This document shows, in pieces, positions 43,971-53,173 of a DNA stretch of 64,000 nucleotides. The stretch spans positions 136,330-200,329 of the forward strand of contig NZ_JACOOQ010000002.1 of the NCBI RefSeq assembly GCF_014287815.1. Direction: 5' to 3'. Position 1 is the stretch's first letter, and each line of letters starts with the position of its first letter. The notes under the pieces are model-generated. The model ran no database searches. It saw only the letters and a program-made list of their open reading frames with translations, and was not told where the DNA came from. This DNA comes from Clostridium lentum. Lineage in GTDB: Bacteria > Bacillota > Clostridia > Clostridiales > Clostridiaceae. A program made the position numbers and the translations under genes.

Positions 43971-45196
43971 TGAGATATGTAGTTATAGGAGCCTCAGCAG
44001 CTGGTATAAGTGGAGCAAAGACTTTAAGAGAATTAGATAATGATGCAGAAGTAGTATTAGTTTCTAAGGATGAACATGTATATTCAAGATGTATACTTCA
44101 TCACTATATTTCAAATCATAGAGATGTTGAAGCATTAAACTTCACAGGAAAAGATTTCTTTGAAAAGTATAATATAAACTGGAAAAAAGGCATAGAAATA
44201 ACTTCAGTTAATGATGTAGAGCAAACATTATCATTAAGTAATGGTGAAACATTAGCTTATGATAAACTTATGATATGTAGTGGTGCTTCTGCTTTCATAC
44301 CACCAGTAGAGGGCTTAAGAACATCAAACAACGTTGTTGGTTTAAGAAATCTTGAAGATGCAGTAGTTATAAAAGAGCAAGCTGCAAAAGTTAAAAATGT
44401 TGTAGTGCTTGGAGCTGGACTTGTAGGTATAGATGCCTTAAGTGGACTTTTAGATTCAGGTGTTAATATTTCATTAGTGGAAATGAGCAATAAAGTACTT
44501 CCACTACAATTAGATGAATATACTTCAAATGTTTATAAAAATAAGTTTGAAGAAAAAGGTGTAAACTTAAAATTAGGTGTAAGCGCAGTAAAACTTAATG
44601 TAGATGAAAATAACAATCCAGTATCATTATCATTAAATAATGGTGAAGATGTTCCATGTGAACTTGTTATAGTTGCTACAGGAGTACGATCTAATATAGC
44701 ATTTTTAGAAAATAGCAATGTAGAATGTGATAGATTTGGATTACTTATAGATGAAAAGGGTAAAACTAATATAGATAATATTTATGGTGCTGGTGATGTA
44801 ACTGGAAGAAATCCTATATGGCCAACAGCTGTAAAAGAAGGTATAATAGCTGCTAACAACATGTTAGGAAAAGAAATGATAATGACAGATTTCTTTGGAA
44901 GTAAAAATACAATGAACTTTGTAGGAATTGCTACAATGTCTTTAGGAGCAGTTGAACCAGAAGATGAAACTTATATAGTAGAAGTTAAAAATGATGAAAA
45001 AGGATATAAGAAGATAATACATAAAGATGGAAAGATTTATGGAGCTTTGATTCAAGGTGATCTTGATTATGCAGGAGTACTTACTCAGCTTATAAAAGAA
45101 AAGATAGATGTATCAAAGGTTACTAAGAGTTTATTTGATATAGATTATGCTGATTTCTTTAATATTGAGAAAAATTTTGAATTTAGTTATAAATAA
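43970..45196 (+). CDS. FAD/NAD(P)-dependent oxidoreductase (nitrate reductase operon)
   Basis: A 408-residue flavoprotein. FAD binding is at VIGASAAGISGAKTL, NAD binding at VVLGAGLVGIDAL and the second FAD motif at IYGAGDVTG. A Cys in the SRCILHHY region near residue 44 matches the redox Cys of NADH oxidase/NirB-like reductases. It likely takes electrons from NAD(P)H for the Fe-S subunit. The operon order molybdoenzyme, Fe-S protein, flavoprotein parallels clostridial assimilatory-type nitrate reductases. Confidence 0.9.
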   Translation: MRYVVIGASAAGISGAKTLRELDNDAEVVLVSKDEHVYSRCILHHYISNHRDVEALNFTGKDFFEKYNINWKKGIEITSVNDVEQTLSLSNGETLAYDKLMICSGASAFIPPVEGLRTSNNVVGLRNLEDAVVIKEQAAKVKNVVVLGAGLVGIDALSGLLDSGVNISLVEMSNKVLPLQLDEYTSNVYKNKFEEKGVNLKLGVSAVKLNVDENNNPVSLSLNNGEDVPCELVIVATGVRSNIAFLENSNVECDRFGLLIDEKGKTNIDNIYGAGDVTGRNPIWPTAVKEGIIAANNMLGKEMIMTDFFGSKNTMNFVGIATMSLGAVEPEDETYIVEVKNDEKGYKKIIHKDGKIYGALIQGDLDYAGVLTQLIKEKIDVSKVTKSLFDIDYADFFNIEKNFEFSYK

Positions 45197-45250
45197 TAGT
45201 ATAATTAATTAAAGATGAAAAATTGATTTGTTGATATTTGTCTAAATAAA

Positions 45251-45293
45251 GCATTGACATGAGGGAACATATATTGTAATCTCATGTTAATGC
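45251..45293 (+). terminator. Hairpin between nitrate reductase operon and mobB
   Basis: GCATTGACATGAG pairs with CTCATGTTAATGC (12 of 13 with one G-U). The T run follows only 8 nt later, so it is either a leaky terminator or part of the mobB leader. Confidence 0.6.
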
Positions 45294-45337
45294 AAATATA
45301 TTTTTCATTTTAAAGTTTAAATTTTTATGAGGGTGTT

Positions 45338-45835
45338 ATGGCTAAAGTGATAAACATAATAGGTTATGGAAGTAATGTAGGAAAAACTTATATTATGGAA
45401 GGACTTATAAAAGAATTAAAAAGTCGTGGATTAAGCATTGCCACTATAAAGCATGATATTCATGGATTTGATATAGACAAAAAAGGAAAAGATACATACA
45501 AGCATAGGAAAGCTGGTTCTGAAACTGTAATAATTTCTTCAAAAAACAGGATTGCAATTATAAAAGAACTGAATAAAGAAACAGAGTTACAAGAGATTAT
45601 AGAAATGGCCAGTGACAAAGATATTATTTTAGTAGAAGGCTATAAGAAAAGTAATCTTAGAAAGATAGAAGTGTATAGAGATGGCTTAAGTGAAAAAATA
45701 ATAACACCAAAAGAAAAATTGATTGCTATAGCCAGTGATATAGATATACACATGGATGATGTCAAAGTAATTCCTAAGGAAGATTTTAAAGCTTTGGCTG
45801 ATTTAATTGAAAAAGAGAAAGAATTTAAAATATAA
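45338..45835 (+). CDS. mobB: Molybdopterin-guanine dinucleotide biosynthesis protein MobB
   Basis: A 165-residue P-loop GTPase. Walker A is GYGSNVGKTYIMEGL, the segment ATIKHDIHGFDID and the motif ILVEGYKKS are typical of MobB. It assists MobA in attaching GMP to molybdopterin. It heads the Mo-cofactor gene set behind the nitrate reductase operon; a leader region with a terminator lies between it and moeA. Confidence 0.93.
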   Translation: MAKVINIIGYGSNVGKTYIMEGLIKELKSRGLSIATIKHDIHGFDIDKKGKDTYKHRKAGSETVIISSKNRIAIIKELNKETELQEIIEMASDKDIILVEGYKKSNLRKIEVYRDGLSEKIITPKEKLIAIASDIDIHMDDVKVIPKEDFKALADLIEKEKEFKI

Positions 45836-46144
45836 TTGATATTTTCTAGAGTATAAAAGTCCTAAGTATTTATATATATGGATTTTATACCTGAATTTAA
45901 TTCACAGGGTAGTCTTTGAAAAGAGGCTGTCTCCACATTTTGGGAAGGAAAATAGGCAAGAAATGTAAAAAATAAGAATTAAGAATTAAGAATTAATTTT
46001 TAGTAAATTAATTTTAAATTTTTCATTTTTAATTTTTTATTAAAATTCATGGAATTTTGCTTATTGTCATTCTTAATTTGTTTGACAATAAGCTTTTTTA
46101 TATAGAAATATAACTTTAAATAGATTTTAGAAAAGAGGTTAATA
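45836..46144 (+). other. Non-coding leader between mobB and moeA
   Basis: 309 bases without a gene. From the left: a hairpin GTATAAAAGTCC with GGATTTTATAC (45853-45889); a G-rich stretch with GAGGCTGTCTCC (about 45921-45940) that looks like the terminal repeat of IS1182-type elements; a triple AAGAATT repeat (about 45976-45995); AT-rich sequence; then a strong terminator at 46059. No Moco riboswitch consensus is recognisable to me. Confidence 0.5.
46059..46099 (+). terminator. Terminator immediately upstream of moeA
   Basis: GCTTATTGTCA pairs with TGACAATAAGC, followed by T6. It lies 45 nt before moeA and 224 nt after mobB, a position typical of a leader attenuator as much as of an mRNA end. 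Confidence 0.82.
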
Positions 46145-47350
46145 ATGAAATCATTTATAAGCCTAGAAGAAGCAATAGAAATATTGAATGAGAATGTGAA
46201 AATACTGGAAGTGGAAGAAGTTCAGCTTATTGATGCCTTAGATAAAGTCCTTGCCGAAGATGTATATTCAGTGATAAATAATCCACCATTCAATAAGTCT
46301 GCAATGGATGGTTATGCAGTAATGTATGAAGATACAAATGAAAGAGGAAAAGTGCTTCAGATAATTGATGAAGTATTTGCTGGAGAATCTTCAAATAAGG
46401 AAGTTACAGTAGGAGTAGCTATTAAAATAATGACAGGGGCACCTATTCCTAAAGGTGCAAATGCTGTAATAAAAAAAGAGGATGTAGAAGTAAAAGAAAA
46501 TAGCATAATTTTAAAGAAACAATTAAAGAAAAATGAAAATATATGTTTCAAAGGTGAAGATATAAAGGAAGGTCAAATCCTTGTAGGAAAAGGAAAGAAG
46601 TTGAATTACGCTGATATTGGAATTATTGCTAGTTCAGGTATAAGTATGATTAAAGTTTATAAAAAGCCTAAAGTAGCTTTTATAAGTACTGGTGATGAAG
46701 TAGTAGACGTTGGTCAAAACCTTAGCTATGGAAAGATTTTTAATAGTAATAAATATACAATTTTAGCAAGAATCAAGGAATTAGGATATGAAGTAATTAA
46801 TATAAAGCATGTTAATGATCAGTATGCAGACATAGGAAATACCATAAAAGAAATATGTAATATGGCTGACTTTGTCATAACTACAGGTGGTGCATCTGTA
46901 GGAGATAAAGATTTAATAAATGAAGCCATTGATGAAATTGATGGTGAGAAACTTTTTTGGAAAATTAAAATTAAACCAGGATCATCAGTATTATGCAGCA
47001 AATACAATAATACAGTAATTATAAGTCTTTCAGGTAATCCTACAGCAGCACTAACTACTTTTGAACTTTTAGCAAGAACATCTCTGGAAAGAATGAGTGG
47101 AGGCAGCAAAATAGAAATAAAAAGAGAAAAAGCTGTACTTCTTAATGATTTTAATAAGAAAAGCCCACAGAGAAGATTTTTAAGAGGACAGCTTCAATAT
47201 ATGGATGGCAAACAATGTGTATATATAACGCAAGTAAAAAGTGGTAATGGCATTTTAAGTTCAACTTTAAATTCAAATTGTATCATAGAGTTAGAGGCTG
47301 GGAATGCAGGAGTTTCGCAAGGAACAATGGTAGACATAATAAAATTTTAG
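46145..47350 (+). CDS. moeA: Molybdopterin molybdenumtransferase MoeA
   Basis: A 401-residue protein. Domain I begins SLEEAIEIL, the motif NNPPFNKSAMDGYA is diagnostic, and the molybdopterin-binding domain carries FISTGDEVV, NSNKYTI, TTGGASVGDKD and SLSGNPTAA. It inserts molybdenum into adenylylated molybdopterin. It starts the second Mo-cofactor transcript and is followed by mobA-mogA after 13 nt. Confidence 0.95.
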   Translation: MKSFISLEEAIEILNENVKILEVEEVQLIDALDKVLAEDVYSVINNPPFNKSAMDGYAVMYEDTNERGKVLQIIDEVFAGESSNKEVTVGVAIKIMTGAPIPKGANAVIKKEDVEVKENSIILKKQLKKNENICFKGEDIKEGQILVGKGKKLNYADIGIIASSGISMIKVYKKPKVAFISTGDEVVDVGQNLSYGKIFNSNKYTILARIKELGYEVINIKHVNDQYADIGNTIKEICNMADFVITTGGASVGDKDLINEAIDEIDGEKLFWKIKIKPGSSVLCSKYNNTVIISLSGNPTAALTTFELLARTSLERMSGGSKIEIKREKAVLLNDFNKKSPQRRFLRGQLQYMDGKQCVYITQVKSGNGILSSTLNSNCIIELEAGNAGVSQGTMVDIIKF

Positions 47351-47363
47351 AGGTGCATAATCA

Positions 47364-48428
47364 TTGAAGATAAATAAGACACTGGCAATTATGGCAGGTG
47401 GGAAAAGTAGCAGAATGAATTATAATAATAAGGCTCTTTTAAGCTACAAGGAAAAAACATTTATTGAGAATATTATTGAAGCAGGGAAGAATTTTAAAAA
47501 AGTTGTTATTGTGGCAAATAATAAGGAGATCTATAGGGATTTTAATGTTGATGTGATAAGTGACATTTATGTAGGAAATGGCCCTTTAAGTGGAATTCAT
47601 TCAGCACTTAGTTATTCAGATACTGATAAAGTCTTATGTGTGGCATGTGATATGCCATTGATAAGTAAAGATACACTAGAATTTTTAGCAAATGTAAAAG
47701 ATGAGTATGAAGTTTTAGTACCAAGAGTAAATGATAGATTACAGCCTTTATGTTCAATTTATTCTAAGAAGATACTAGGGAAAATAGAAAAGGCTTTAGA
47801 AAATGATGATAATAAGCTACAAAAGCTTATATATAGTTTAGATTATAAAGAAGTACATGAGAAAAGTTTAACAGAAGGAGAATTTTTTAATATAAATACA
47901 CCTGATGATTATAAAAGATTGGAGGAAATAGATAATATGTATACAGTAGCAATTATAACAAGCAGTGATAAGGGATATGCAGGAGAAAGAGAAGACAAAA
48001 GTGGAGCTACAGTAAAGGAAATAGTTGAGGCTAATGGATTTACTGTTGTTAAACAGGTAATTCTTCCTGATGAAAGAGAAATGTTAAGAGACGAAATGAT
48101 AAAGATGTGCGATGAATTAAAGGTTAATTTAATATTAAGTACAGGGGGAACTGGTTTCTCTAAAAGAGATATAACTCCAGAAGCAACAAAGGATGTTATA
48201 GAAAGAGAAGCACCAGGAATTGTTGAAGCAATAAGATATTTTAGTTTACAAATAACTAAGAGAGCAATGCTTTCAAGAGCAGTGTCAGGAATAAGAAAAG
48301 ATACACTTATAGTTAATTTACCAGGAAGTCCTAAGGCATGCAAAGAGGCTTTAGATTTTGTTTTAGATGATGTTAAGCATGGAATAGATATATTATTAGG
48401 TGAAGCGAGAGAATGTGCTAGAAAATAA
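47364..48428 (+). CDS. MobA-MogA fusion (MGD synthase plus molybdopterin adenylyltransferase)
   Basis: A 354-residue two-domain protein. Residues 1 to about 190 are MobA (MAGGKSSRMNYNNKALL, GPLSGIHSAL, ACDMPLIS, FNINTPDDY). Residues 192-354 are MogA/MoaB (VAIITSSDKGYAG, STGGTGFSKRDITPEAT, NLPGSPKACKEAL). A TTG start at 47364 follows GAGGTG. An internal GGAGGA at 47921 with an ATG at 47937 sits exactly at the domain junction and could give a separate MogA. It links adenylylation and guanylylation steps in one chain. Confidence 0.9.
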   Translation: MKINKTLAIMAGGKSSRMNYNNKALLSYKEKTFIENIIEAGKNFKKVVIVANNKEIYRDFNVDVISDIYVGNGPLSGIHSALSYSDTDKVLCVACDMPLISKDTLEFLANVKDEYEVLVPRVNDRLQPLCSIYSKKILGKIEKALENDDNKLQKLIYSLDYKEVHEKSLTEGEFFNINTPDDYKRLEEIDNMYTVAIITSSDKGYAGEREDKSGATVKEIVEANGFTVVKQVILPDEREMLRDEMIKMCDELKVNLILSTGGTGFSKRDITPEATKDVIEREAPGIVEAIRYFSLQITKRAMLSRAVSGIRKDTLIVNLPGSPKACKEALDFVLDDVKHGIDILLGEARECARK

Positions 48429-48458
48429 TATTTAAGAAGAGGGAGAGTGAAAAACGTT

Positions 48459-49481
48459 ATGATGAAAATGATAAAAGTACAAGATGCAGTAGGATCAGTA
48501 TTATCTCATGATGTAACACAAATTATACCAGGAGAGTTTAAAGGCAGAGCTTTTAAGAAAGGTCATATAATAAAGGAAGAAGATATAGAAAAACTACTAT
48601 CTATAGGAAAAGATCATGTTTATGTATGGGAACCAGAGGAAGGTCAACTTCATGAAAATGATGCAGCCATAAGATTATCAAATCTTGTGGTAGGTGATGG
48701 AGTAGCTACATCAGAAGAAATAAAAGAAGGAAAAGTAGACTTCTTTGCTGACAGAAATGGAGTATTAAAGATAGATAAGGAGAAATTATTTAAATTAAAT
48801 TCTCTAGGTGAAATAATAGTTTCTACATTACATAACAATACTCCAATAAGAAAAGGTGAAAAGATTGGAGCTACAAGAGTAATTCCATTAATTATAGATG
48901 AAAATAAGATAATAGAAGCTGAAGAGTTAATAAAAGAAAAGATAATCAGAGTTGATGAAATCAAAACAAAAAGATGTGCAGTTATAACTACTGGTAATGA
49001 AGTTTATTATGGAAGAATCAAAGATGCATTCTTGCCAGTAATAAAACAAAAACTAGGGTATTATGGTAGTGAAGTAATAAAACAAGTAATACTTCCTGAT
49101 GATAAGGAAAGAATAACGGAAGAGATATTAAAATCTGTTAATGAAGATAAAGCAGATATGATTATTTGTACAGGAGGAATGTCTGTAGATCCAGATGATG
49201 TTACTCCAACAGCAATAAAGGATTGTGGAGGAGAACTTGTTACATATGGTTCACCGATACTTCCAGGGGCAATGTTCCTTCTTGCATATTATAATGACAT
49301 TCCAATACTTGGAGTACCAAGTTGTGCAATGTATTCTAAGAGAACAGTGCTGGATTTAGTACTACCAAGAGTTTTAGCAGATGAAAGACTTACTATGGAA
49401 GATATTGCGGAGTATGGTCATGGAGGATTGTGTTTAGACTGCAAAGTATGTACTTTCCCACACTGCTCATTTGGTAAATAA
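48459..49481 (+). CDS. MoeA-like molybdopterin-binding protein with C-terminal Cys cluster
   Basis: A protein of about 340 residues. The N-terminal part (VQDAVGSVLSHDVTQIIPGE) differs from MoeA domain I. Residues about 165-310 form a molybdopterin-binding domain (AVITTGNEVYYGRIKDAF, CTGGMSVDPDDVTP, GVPSCAMYSKRT). The tail GHGGLCLDCKVCTFPHCSFG has four Cys that could bind Fe-S or Zn. Such proteins accompany Mo-cofactor operons in clostridia; the exact step is unknown. The start may be GTG 48447 or ATG 48459. Confidence 0.82.
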   Translation: MMKMIKVQDAVGSVLSHDVTQIIPGEFKGRAFKKGHIIKEEDIEKLLSIGKDHVYVWEPEEGQLHENDAAIRLSNLVVGDGVATSEEIKEGKVDFFADRNGVLKIDKEKLFKLNSLGEIIVSTLHNNTPIRKGEKIGATRVIPLIIDENKIIEAEELIKEKIIRVDEIKTKRCAVITTGNEVYYGRIKDAFLPVIKQKLGYYGSEVIKQVILPDDKERITEEILKSVNEDKADMIICTGGMSVDPDDVTPTAIKDCGGELVTYGSPILPGAMFLLAYYNDIPILGVPSCAMYSKRTVLDLVLPRVLADERLTMEDIAEYGHGGLCLDCKVCTFPHCSFGK

Positions 49482-49502
49482 GTTAAAGTTTTAGGAGGAA
49501 TT

Positions 49503-49979
49503 ATGGATAATAAATTAACTCATTTTGATAATAGTGGAAATGCAAGAATGGTGGATGTAGGAAGTAAAGTTCCTACAGAAAGAGTGGCTATTGCTGTTTC
49601 TAGAATAAAAGTAAGTGAAGAAACTTTAGAACTTATTGAAAAAGGTCAGGTAGGTAAAGGTGATGTATTAGGTGTAGCAAGAGTTGCTGGAATAATGGCT
49701 AGTAAGCAAACTTCTAATTTAATTCCTATGTGCCATCCACTGATGATTTCAAGCTGTAATATAGATTTTGATATAAATAAGGAAGAAAGTTATATAGGAA
49801 TAAAGGCTACTGTAAAAATAGTTGATAAGACTGGTGTTGAAATGGAGGCATTAACAGCAGCTATGGTAACAGCATTAACTATTTATGATATGTGTAAAGC
49901 TGTTGATAAGAGAATGGTAATTGAAGGCACGCATTTACTTAAAAAGACAGGAGGAAAGAGCGGAGAATTTAATTTTTAA
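49503..49979 (+). CDS. moaC: Cyclic pyranopterin monophosphate synthase MoaC
   Basis: A 158-residue enzyme that, with MoaA, converts GTP to cyclic pyranopterin. Conserved segments are [25 protein letters not shown] and [21 protein letters not shown], then KSGG near the end. AGGAGG precedes the ATG. It is followed by moaA after 23 nt. Confidence 0.96.
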   Translation: MDNKLTHFDNSGNARMVDVGSKVPTERVAIAVSRIKVSEETLELIEKGQVGKGDVLGVARVAGIMASKQTSNLIPMCHPLMISSCNIDFDINKEESYIGIKATVKIVDKTGVEMEALTAAMVTALTIYDMCKAVDKRMVIEGTHLLKKTGGKSGEFNF

Positions 49980-50002
49980 GGAAGAAGTCTCCTAAAAGCA
50001 TA

Positions 50003-50974
50003 ATGAAAGATAAGTTTGGAAGAGAAATAGATTATTTAAGAGTATCTGTAACTGACAACTGTAATTTAAGATGTGTATATTGCATGGAAGAAAAGGATAA
50101 TATTTTTTTAAAAAAGGAAAATAAGCTTACAGATGATGAAATATATAGAATAGTAAAAGAAAGTGCTAGCCTTGGAATAAAGAAAATAAGGATTACAGGT
50201 GGAGAGCCTTTAGTGAGAACGGGAATAGTAGAGCTTATAGGAAGAATAAATAGTATTCCAGGTATTGAAGAAATATATATGACTACTAATGGAATTTTGC
50301 TATATGATAAAGTAGAAGCTTTAGCAAAGAATGGTCTTAAGGGAGTAAATATAAGTTTAGATTCACTAAAGAAAGAAAGATTTAAGACTTTAACAAGAAG
50401 AGGCGAGCTTAGCAGTGTTTTAAAGGCTATAGATAAATGCTTAGAGTATAATTTAAAGGTTAAAATAAACACTGTAATGGTAAATGACATAAATAAAGAT
50501 GAAATTATTGATTTTGTAGATATGACTAAAAATAAAGCTGTAGATGTGAGATTTATAGAGTTAATGCCAATAGGTATTGCTGTAAACTATAAAGGTGTAA
50601 CTAATGAAGAAATATTAGCTACAATAAAAGAGCATTATAAAGAAGTTATTGAAGTAAAAAGAAGTAAGATGGGTGGACCTGCTACTTATGTAAAACTTAA
50701 TGAAGCAAAAGGGAAAATAGGGTTTATAAGTGCAATGAGTAATTGCTTCTGTGAAGATTGTAATAGAATAAGGCTTACACCAGAAGGATTTTTAAAGCAG
50801 TGTCTACATTTTGATTATGGTGTTGATTTAAGAAAACTTATGAGAGATGGCATAAGTGATGAAGAACTTAAAAAGGTTATATACCATAATATATATGACA
50901 AACCAGAAAAACATTTATTTTTAGAAAAATGTGAACATAAAGAAATTAAATTTATGAATCAAATTGGAGGATAA
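50003..50974 (+). CDS. moaA: GTP 3',8-cyclase MoaA (radical SAM)
   Basis: A 323-residue radical-SAM enzyme. The N-terminal SAM cluster is C-NLR-C-VY-C near residues 19-26. The C-terminal substrate cluster is [20 protein letters not shown] near 250-267. The protein ends in Gly-Gly, which is needed for MoaA activity. It catalyses the first step of molybdopterin synthesis. It ends 7 nt before the MOSC gene. Confidence 0.96.
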   Translation: MKDKFGREIDYLRVSVTDNCNLRCVYCMEEKDNIFLKKENKLTDDEIYRIVKESASLGIKKIRITGGEPLVRTGIVELIGRINSIPGIEEIYMTTNGILLYDKVEALAKNGLKGVNISLDSLKKERFKTLTRRGELSSVLKAIDKCLEYNLKVKINTVMVNDINKDEIIDFVDMTKNKAVDVRFIELMPIGIAVNYKGVTNEEILATIKEHYKEVIEVKRSKMGGPATYVKLNEAKGKIGFISAMSNCFCEDCNRIRLTPEGFLKQCLHFDYGVDLRKLMRDGISDEELKKVIYHNIYDKPEKHLFLEKCEHKEIKFMNQIGG

Positions 50975-50981
50975 ACATAAG

Positions 50982-51437
50982 ATGAGTAAAGTATTAGCAA
51001 TATGTATAAGCAAACATAAAGGAACATTAAAAAATGAAGTAAGTGAAGCAAATTTCATTGAAGAATTTGGTATTGAAGGAGATGCTCACGCAGGAAAATG
51101 GCATAGACAAGTAAGTCTTTTAGCTTTTGAAAAAATTGATGATTTTAGAAATAAAGGTGGAAATGTTGATTTTGGAGCTTTTGGAGAAAATTTAGTTGTA
51201 GATGGAATTGAACTACATAAACTACCAGTAGGACAACAGTTACAAGTGGGAGAGGTATTATTAGAAGTCACACAAATTGGTAAAGAATGCCATGATAAAT
51301 GTGCAATATACTATCAAGTAGGAGAATGTATAATGCCAAAGAACGGAATATTTACAAGAGTTCTTAAAGGTGGAAAAGTTAAAGTTGGAGATCAGTGTAC
51401 TTTAATAGATAGTGGTAAAAAGATATTATCTTTATAA
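50982..51437 (+). CDS. MOSC-domain protein
   Basis: A protein of about 151 residues with a single MOSC domain (FGIEGDAHAGKWHRQVSLL, FGAFGENLVVDG, and IGKECHDKCAIYYQVGEC). MOSC domains act in sulfur transfer to molybdenum centres. I chose the ATG at 50982, which is preceded by GGAGG in the moaA tail. It is the last gene of the Mo-cofactor operon. Small MOSC proteins are common at the end of clostridial moa clusters. Confidence 0.9.
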   Translation: MSKVLAICISKHKGTLKNEVSEANFIEEFGIEGDAHAGKWHRQVSLLAFEKIDDFRNKGGNVDFGAFGENLVVDGIELHKLPVGQQLQVGEVLLEVTQIGKECHDKCAIYYQVGECIMPKNGIFTRVLKGGKVKVGDQCTLIDSGKKILSL

Positions 51438-51447
51438 TTAATTAATG

Positions 51448-51523
51448 AAAATGAGGATGTCGTATTAAGAATAAATATACAATATATTGTATATAAAATT
51501 TTTAGTGCCATATCCTTATTTTT
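51448..51523 (+). terminator. Terminator after Mo-cofactor operon
   Basis: AAAATGAGGAT pairs with ATCCTTATTTT across a long AT-rich loop and is followed by T. The rest of the gap to 51661 shows a promoter-like region only. Confidence 0.55.
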
Positions 51524-51661
51524 GTATATAATAACGATAAATTATAAGGTTATTAGATATTAAGAAGAATTTATCTTTTTTTGTTATAGAAAAATACTTG
51601 ATTTTATTACTTTAGTATGATAAAGTGGTAAATAGATAAAGTGATAGGGGGATAATTCAAC

Positions 51662-52471
51662 GTGAGCATAAAAGGAATTAGAAAAAATATTTTATTAGGA
51701 ATAATTATGGGGAGTATAAGTTTTACGCTTTTAGCATGTAATAAGAAGGAAATTAAAAGTGTTATGGATAAGAATGAAGTAATTGTTGGGTTAGATGATG
51801 CTTTTGCACCTATGGGATTTAAAAATGAAAGTGGTGAAATTGTAGGATTTGATGTGGATTTGGCAAAAGAAGTAGGAGATAGATTAGGTAAGAAAGTTGT
51901 TTTTCAAGCTATTGATTGGTCAATGAAGGAATCAGAATTAAATAATGGGAATATAGATTTTATATGGAATGGATATACAATTACAGAAGAAAGAAAGGAA
52001 AAGGTGAACTTTTCAGAAGCTTATCTAAATAATAAGCAAGTTATAGTAACTTTAGCAAATTCTGATATTAATGCTAAAAGTGATTTATCAGGTAAAAAAG
52101 TTGGAGCACAAAGTGAGTCTTCAGCTATTGAAGCTATGGAGAAAGATACGGAGCTATATGAAAGCCTTAGTGGTGGTGAAGCAATAACCTTTGAAGATAA
52201 TAATCAGGCTCTCATGGATTTAGAAGCAGGAAGGATAGATGCAGTGGTAGCTGATGAGATTTTAGTGAAATATTATATAAAGTTAAAAGGTGAAGATAAA
52301 TTTAAAGTTTTAACTGAAGATTTTGGTAGTGAAGAATATGGAGTAGGCATTAGAAAAGGAGATGCTGAAACTGTTGAAGCAATTAATAATGCTTTTGAAG
52401 AAATGAAGAAAGATGGCAAAATGGCAGAGATTTCACAAAAGTGGTTTGGGGAAGATATAACAGATAATTAA
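51662..52471 (+). CDS. Amino-acid ABC transporter substrate-binding lipoprotein
   Basis: A 269-residue lipoprotein; the lipobox LLAC follows the signal peptide. The SBP_bac_3 fold is visible: VIVGLDDAFAPMGFKNESGE, VGFDVDLAKEVGDRLG, DFIWNGYTITEERKEKVNFS and VGIRKGD. It has a GTG start at 51662 after AGGGGG. Polar amino acids such as cystine, cysteine, glutamine or histidine are candidates. A cysteine desulfidase-family gene closes this cluster, so cyst(e)ine is plausible (inference). Confidence 0.92.
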   Translation: MSIKGIRKNILLGIIMGSISFTLLACNKKEIKSVMDKNEVIVGLDDAFAPMGFKNESGEIVGFDVDLAKEVGDRLGKKVVFQAIDWSMKESELNNGNIDFIWNGYTITEERKEKVNFSEAYLNNKQVIVTLANSDINAKSDLSGKKVGAQSESSAIEAMEKDTELYESLSGGEAITFEDNNQALMDLEAGRIDAVVADEILVKYYIKLKGEDKFKVLTEDFGSEEYGVGIRKGDAETVEAINNAFEEMKKDGKMAEISQKWFGEDITDN

Positions 52472-52492
52472 AGAAAGAGAGTGGAGAGCATA

Positions 52493-53161
52493 ATGGAGTT
52501 TTTAAGGAACTTAGGAAGCAATATAGTAATGTTAATGCCTCAAGTTATAAGTGGACTTAAGGTTACTTTAGAGATATTTGCCATAACTTTGATTTTATCT
52601 ATACCATTAGGAATAGTAACTGCTATGGGAAGGCGATCAAAGATAAAGATAATAAATAAGATAACATCAATTTACGTTTTAATAATGAGAGGAACACCTT
52701 TATTATTACAGATAGTTTTTATTTTCTTTGGCTTATCCATCCCAAGTATAGGAATAGTAATTGAGAGATTTCCAGCAGCTATATTAGCATTTACATTAAA
52801 CTATGGAGCTTACTTTGGTGAGATATTTAGAGCAGGAATTGATTCTATAGATGAGGGTCAGTATGAAGCAGGACAGGTTTTAGGTATGTCTAATACAGAT
52901 ATATTTTTTAGAATAGTATTACCTCAAGCTTTTAAGAGAGTTCTTCCACCAATAACAAATGAAATAGTAACTTTAATAAAAGATACTGCTCTTGTATATG
53001 TTATTGGATTAAGTGATTTATTAAAAGTTGGCAAGGTTGCAGCCAATAGGGATTCATCACTAATGCCCTTACTAGTAATTGGTATAGTATATTTAATCTT
53101 GATAGGAGTATTATCTAAGATTATGGAAAAAATAGAGAAAAGATATGAATATTATAATTAG
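52493..53161 (+). CDS. Amino-acid ABC transporter permease (HisM family)
   Basis: A 222-residue membrane protein. The family motif YVLIMRGTPLLLQIVFIFFG and the EAA loop EAGQVLGMSNTDIFFRIVLP are present. I chose the ATG at 52493. It pairs with the lipoprotein upstream and the ATPase downstream. Confidence 0.93.
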   Translation: MEFLRNLGSNIVMLMPQVISGLKVTLEIFAITLILSIPLGIVTAMGRRSKIKIINKITSIYVLIMRGTPLLLQIVFIFFGLSIPSIGIVIERFPAAILAFTLNYGAYFGEIFRAGIDSIDEGQYEAGQVLGMSNTDIFFRIVLPQAFKRVLPPITNEIVTLIKDTALVYVIGLSDLLKVGKVAANRDSSLMPLLVIGIVYLILIGVLSKIMEKIEKRYEYYN

Positions 53162-53173
53162 GGGGAAGGATAG

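Noticed and set aside
45251..45293. Moco riboswitch upstream of mobB
   Set aside because: It is a single plain hairpin of 13 bp; the multi-helix Moco consensus is absent.
45970..46000. Triple AAGAATT direct repeat as a CRISPR-like array
   Set aside because: Units are only 7 nt and have no spacers; it is simple AT-rich repetition. No CRISPR array or cas gene is present in the window.
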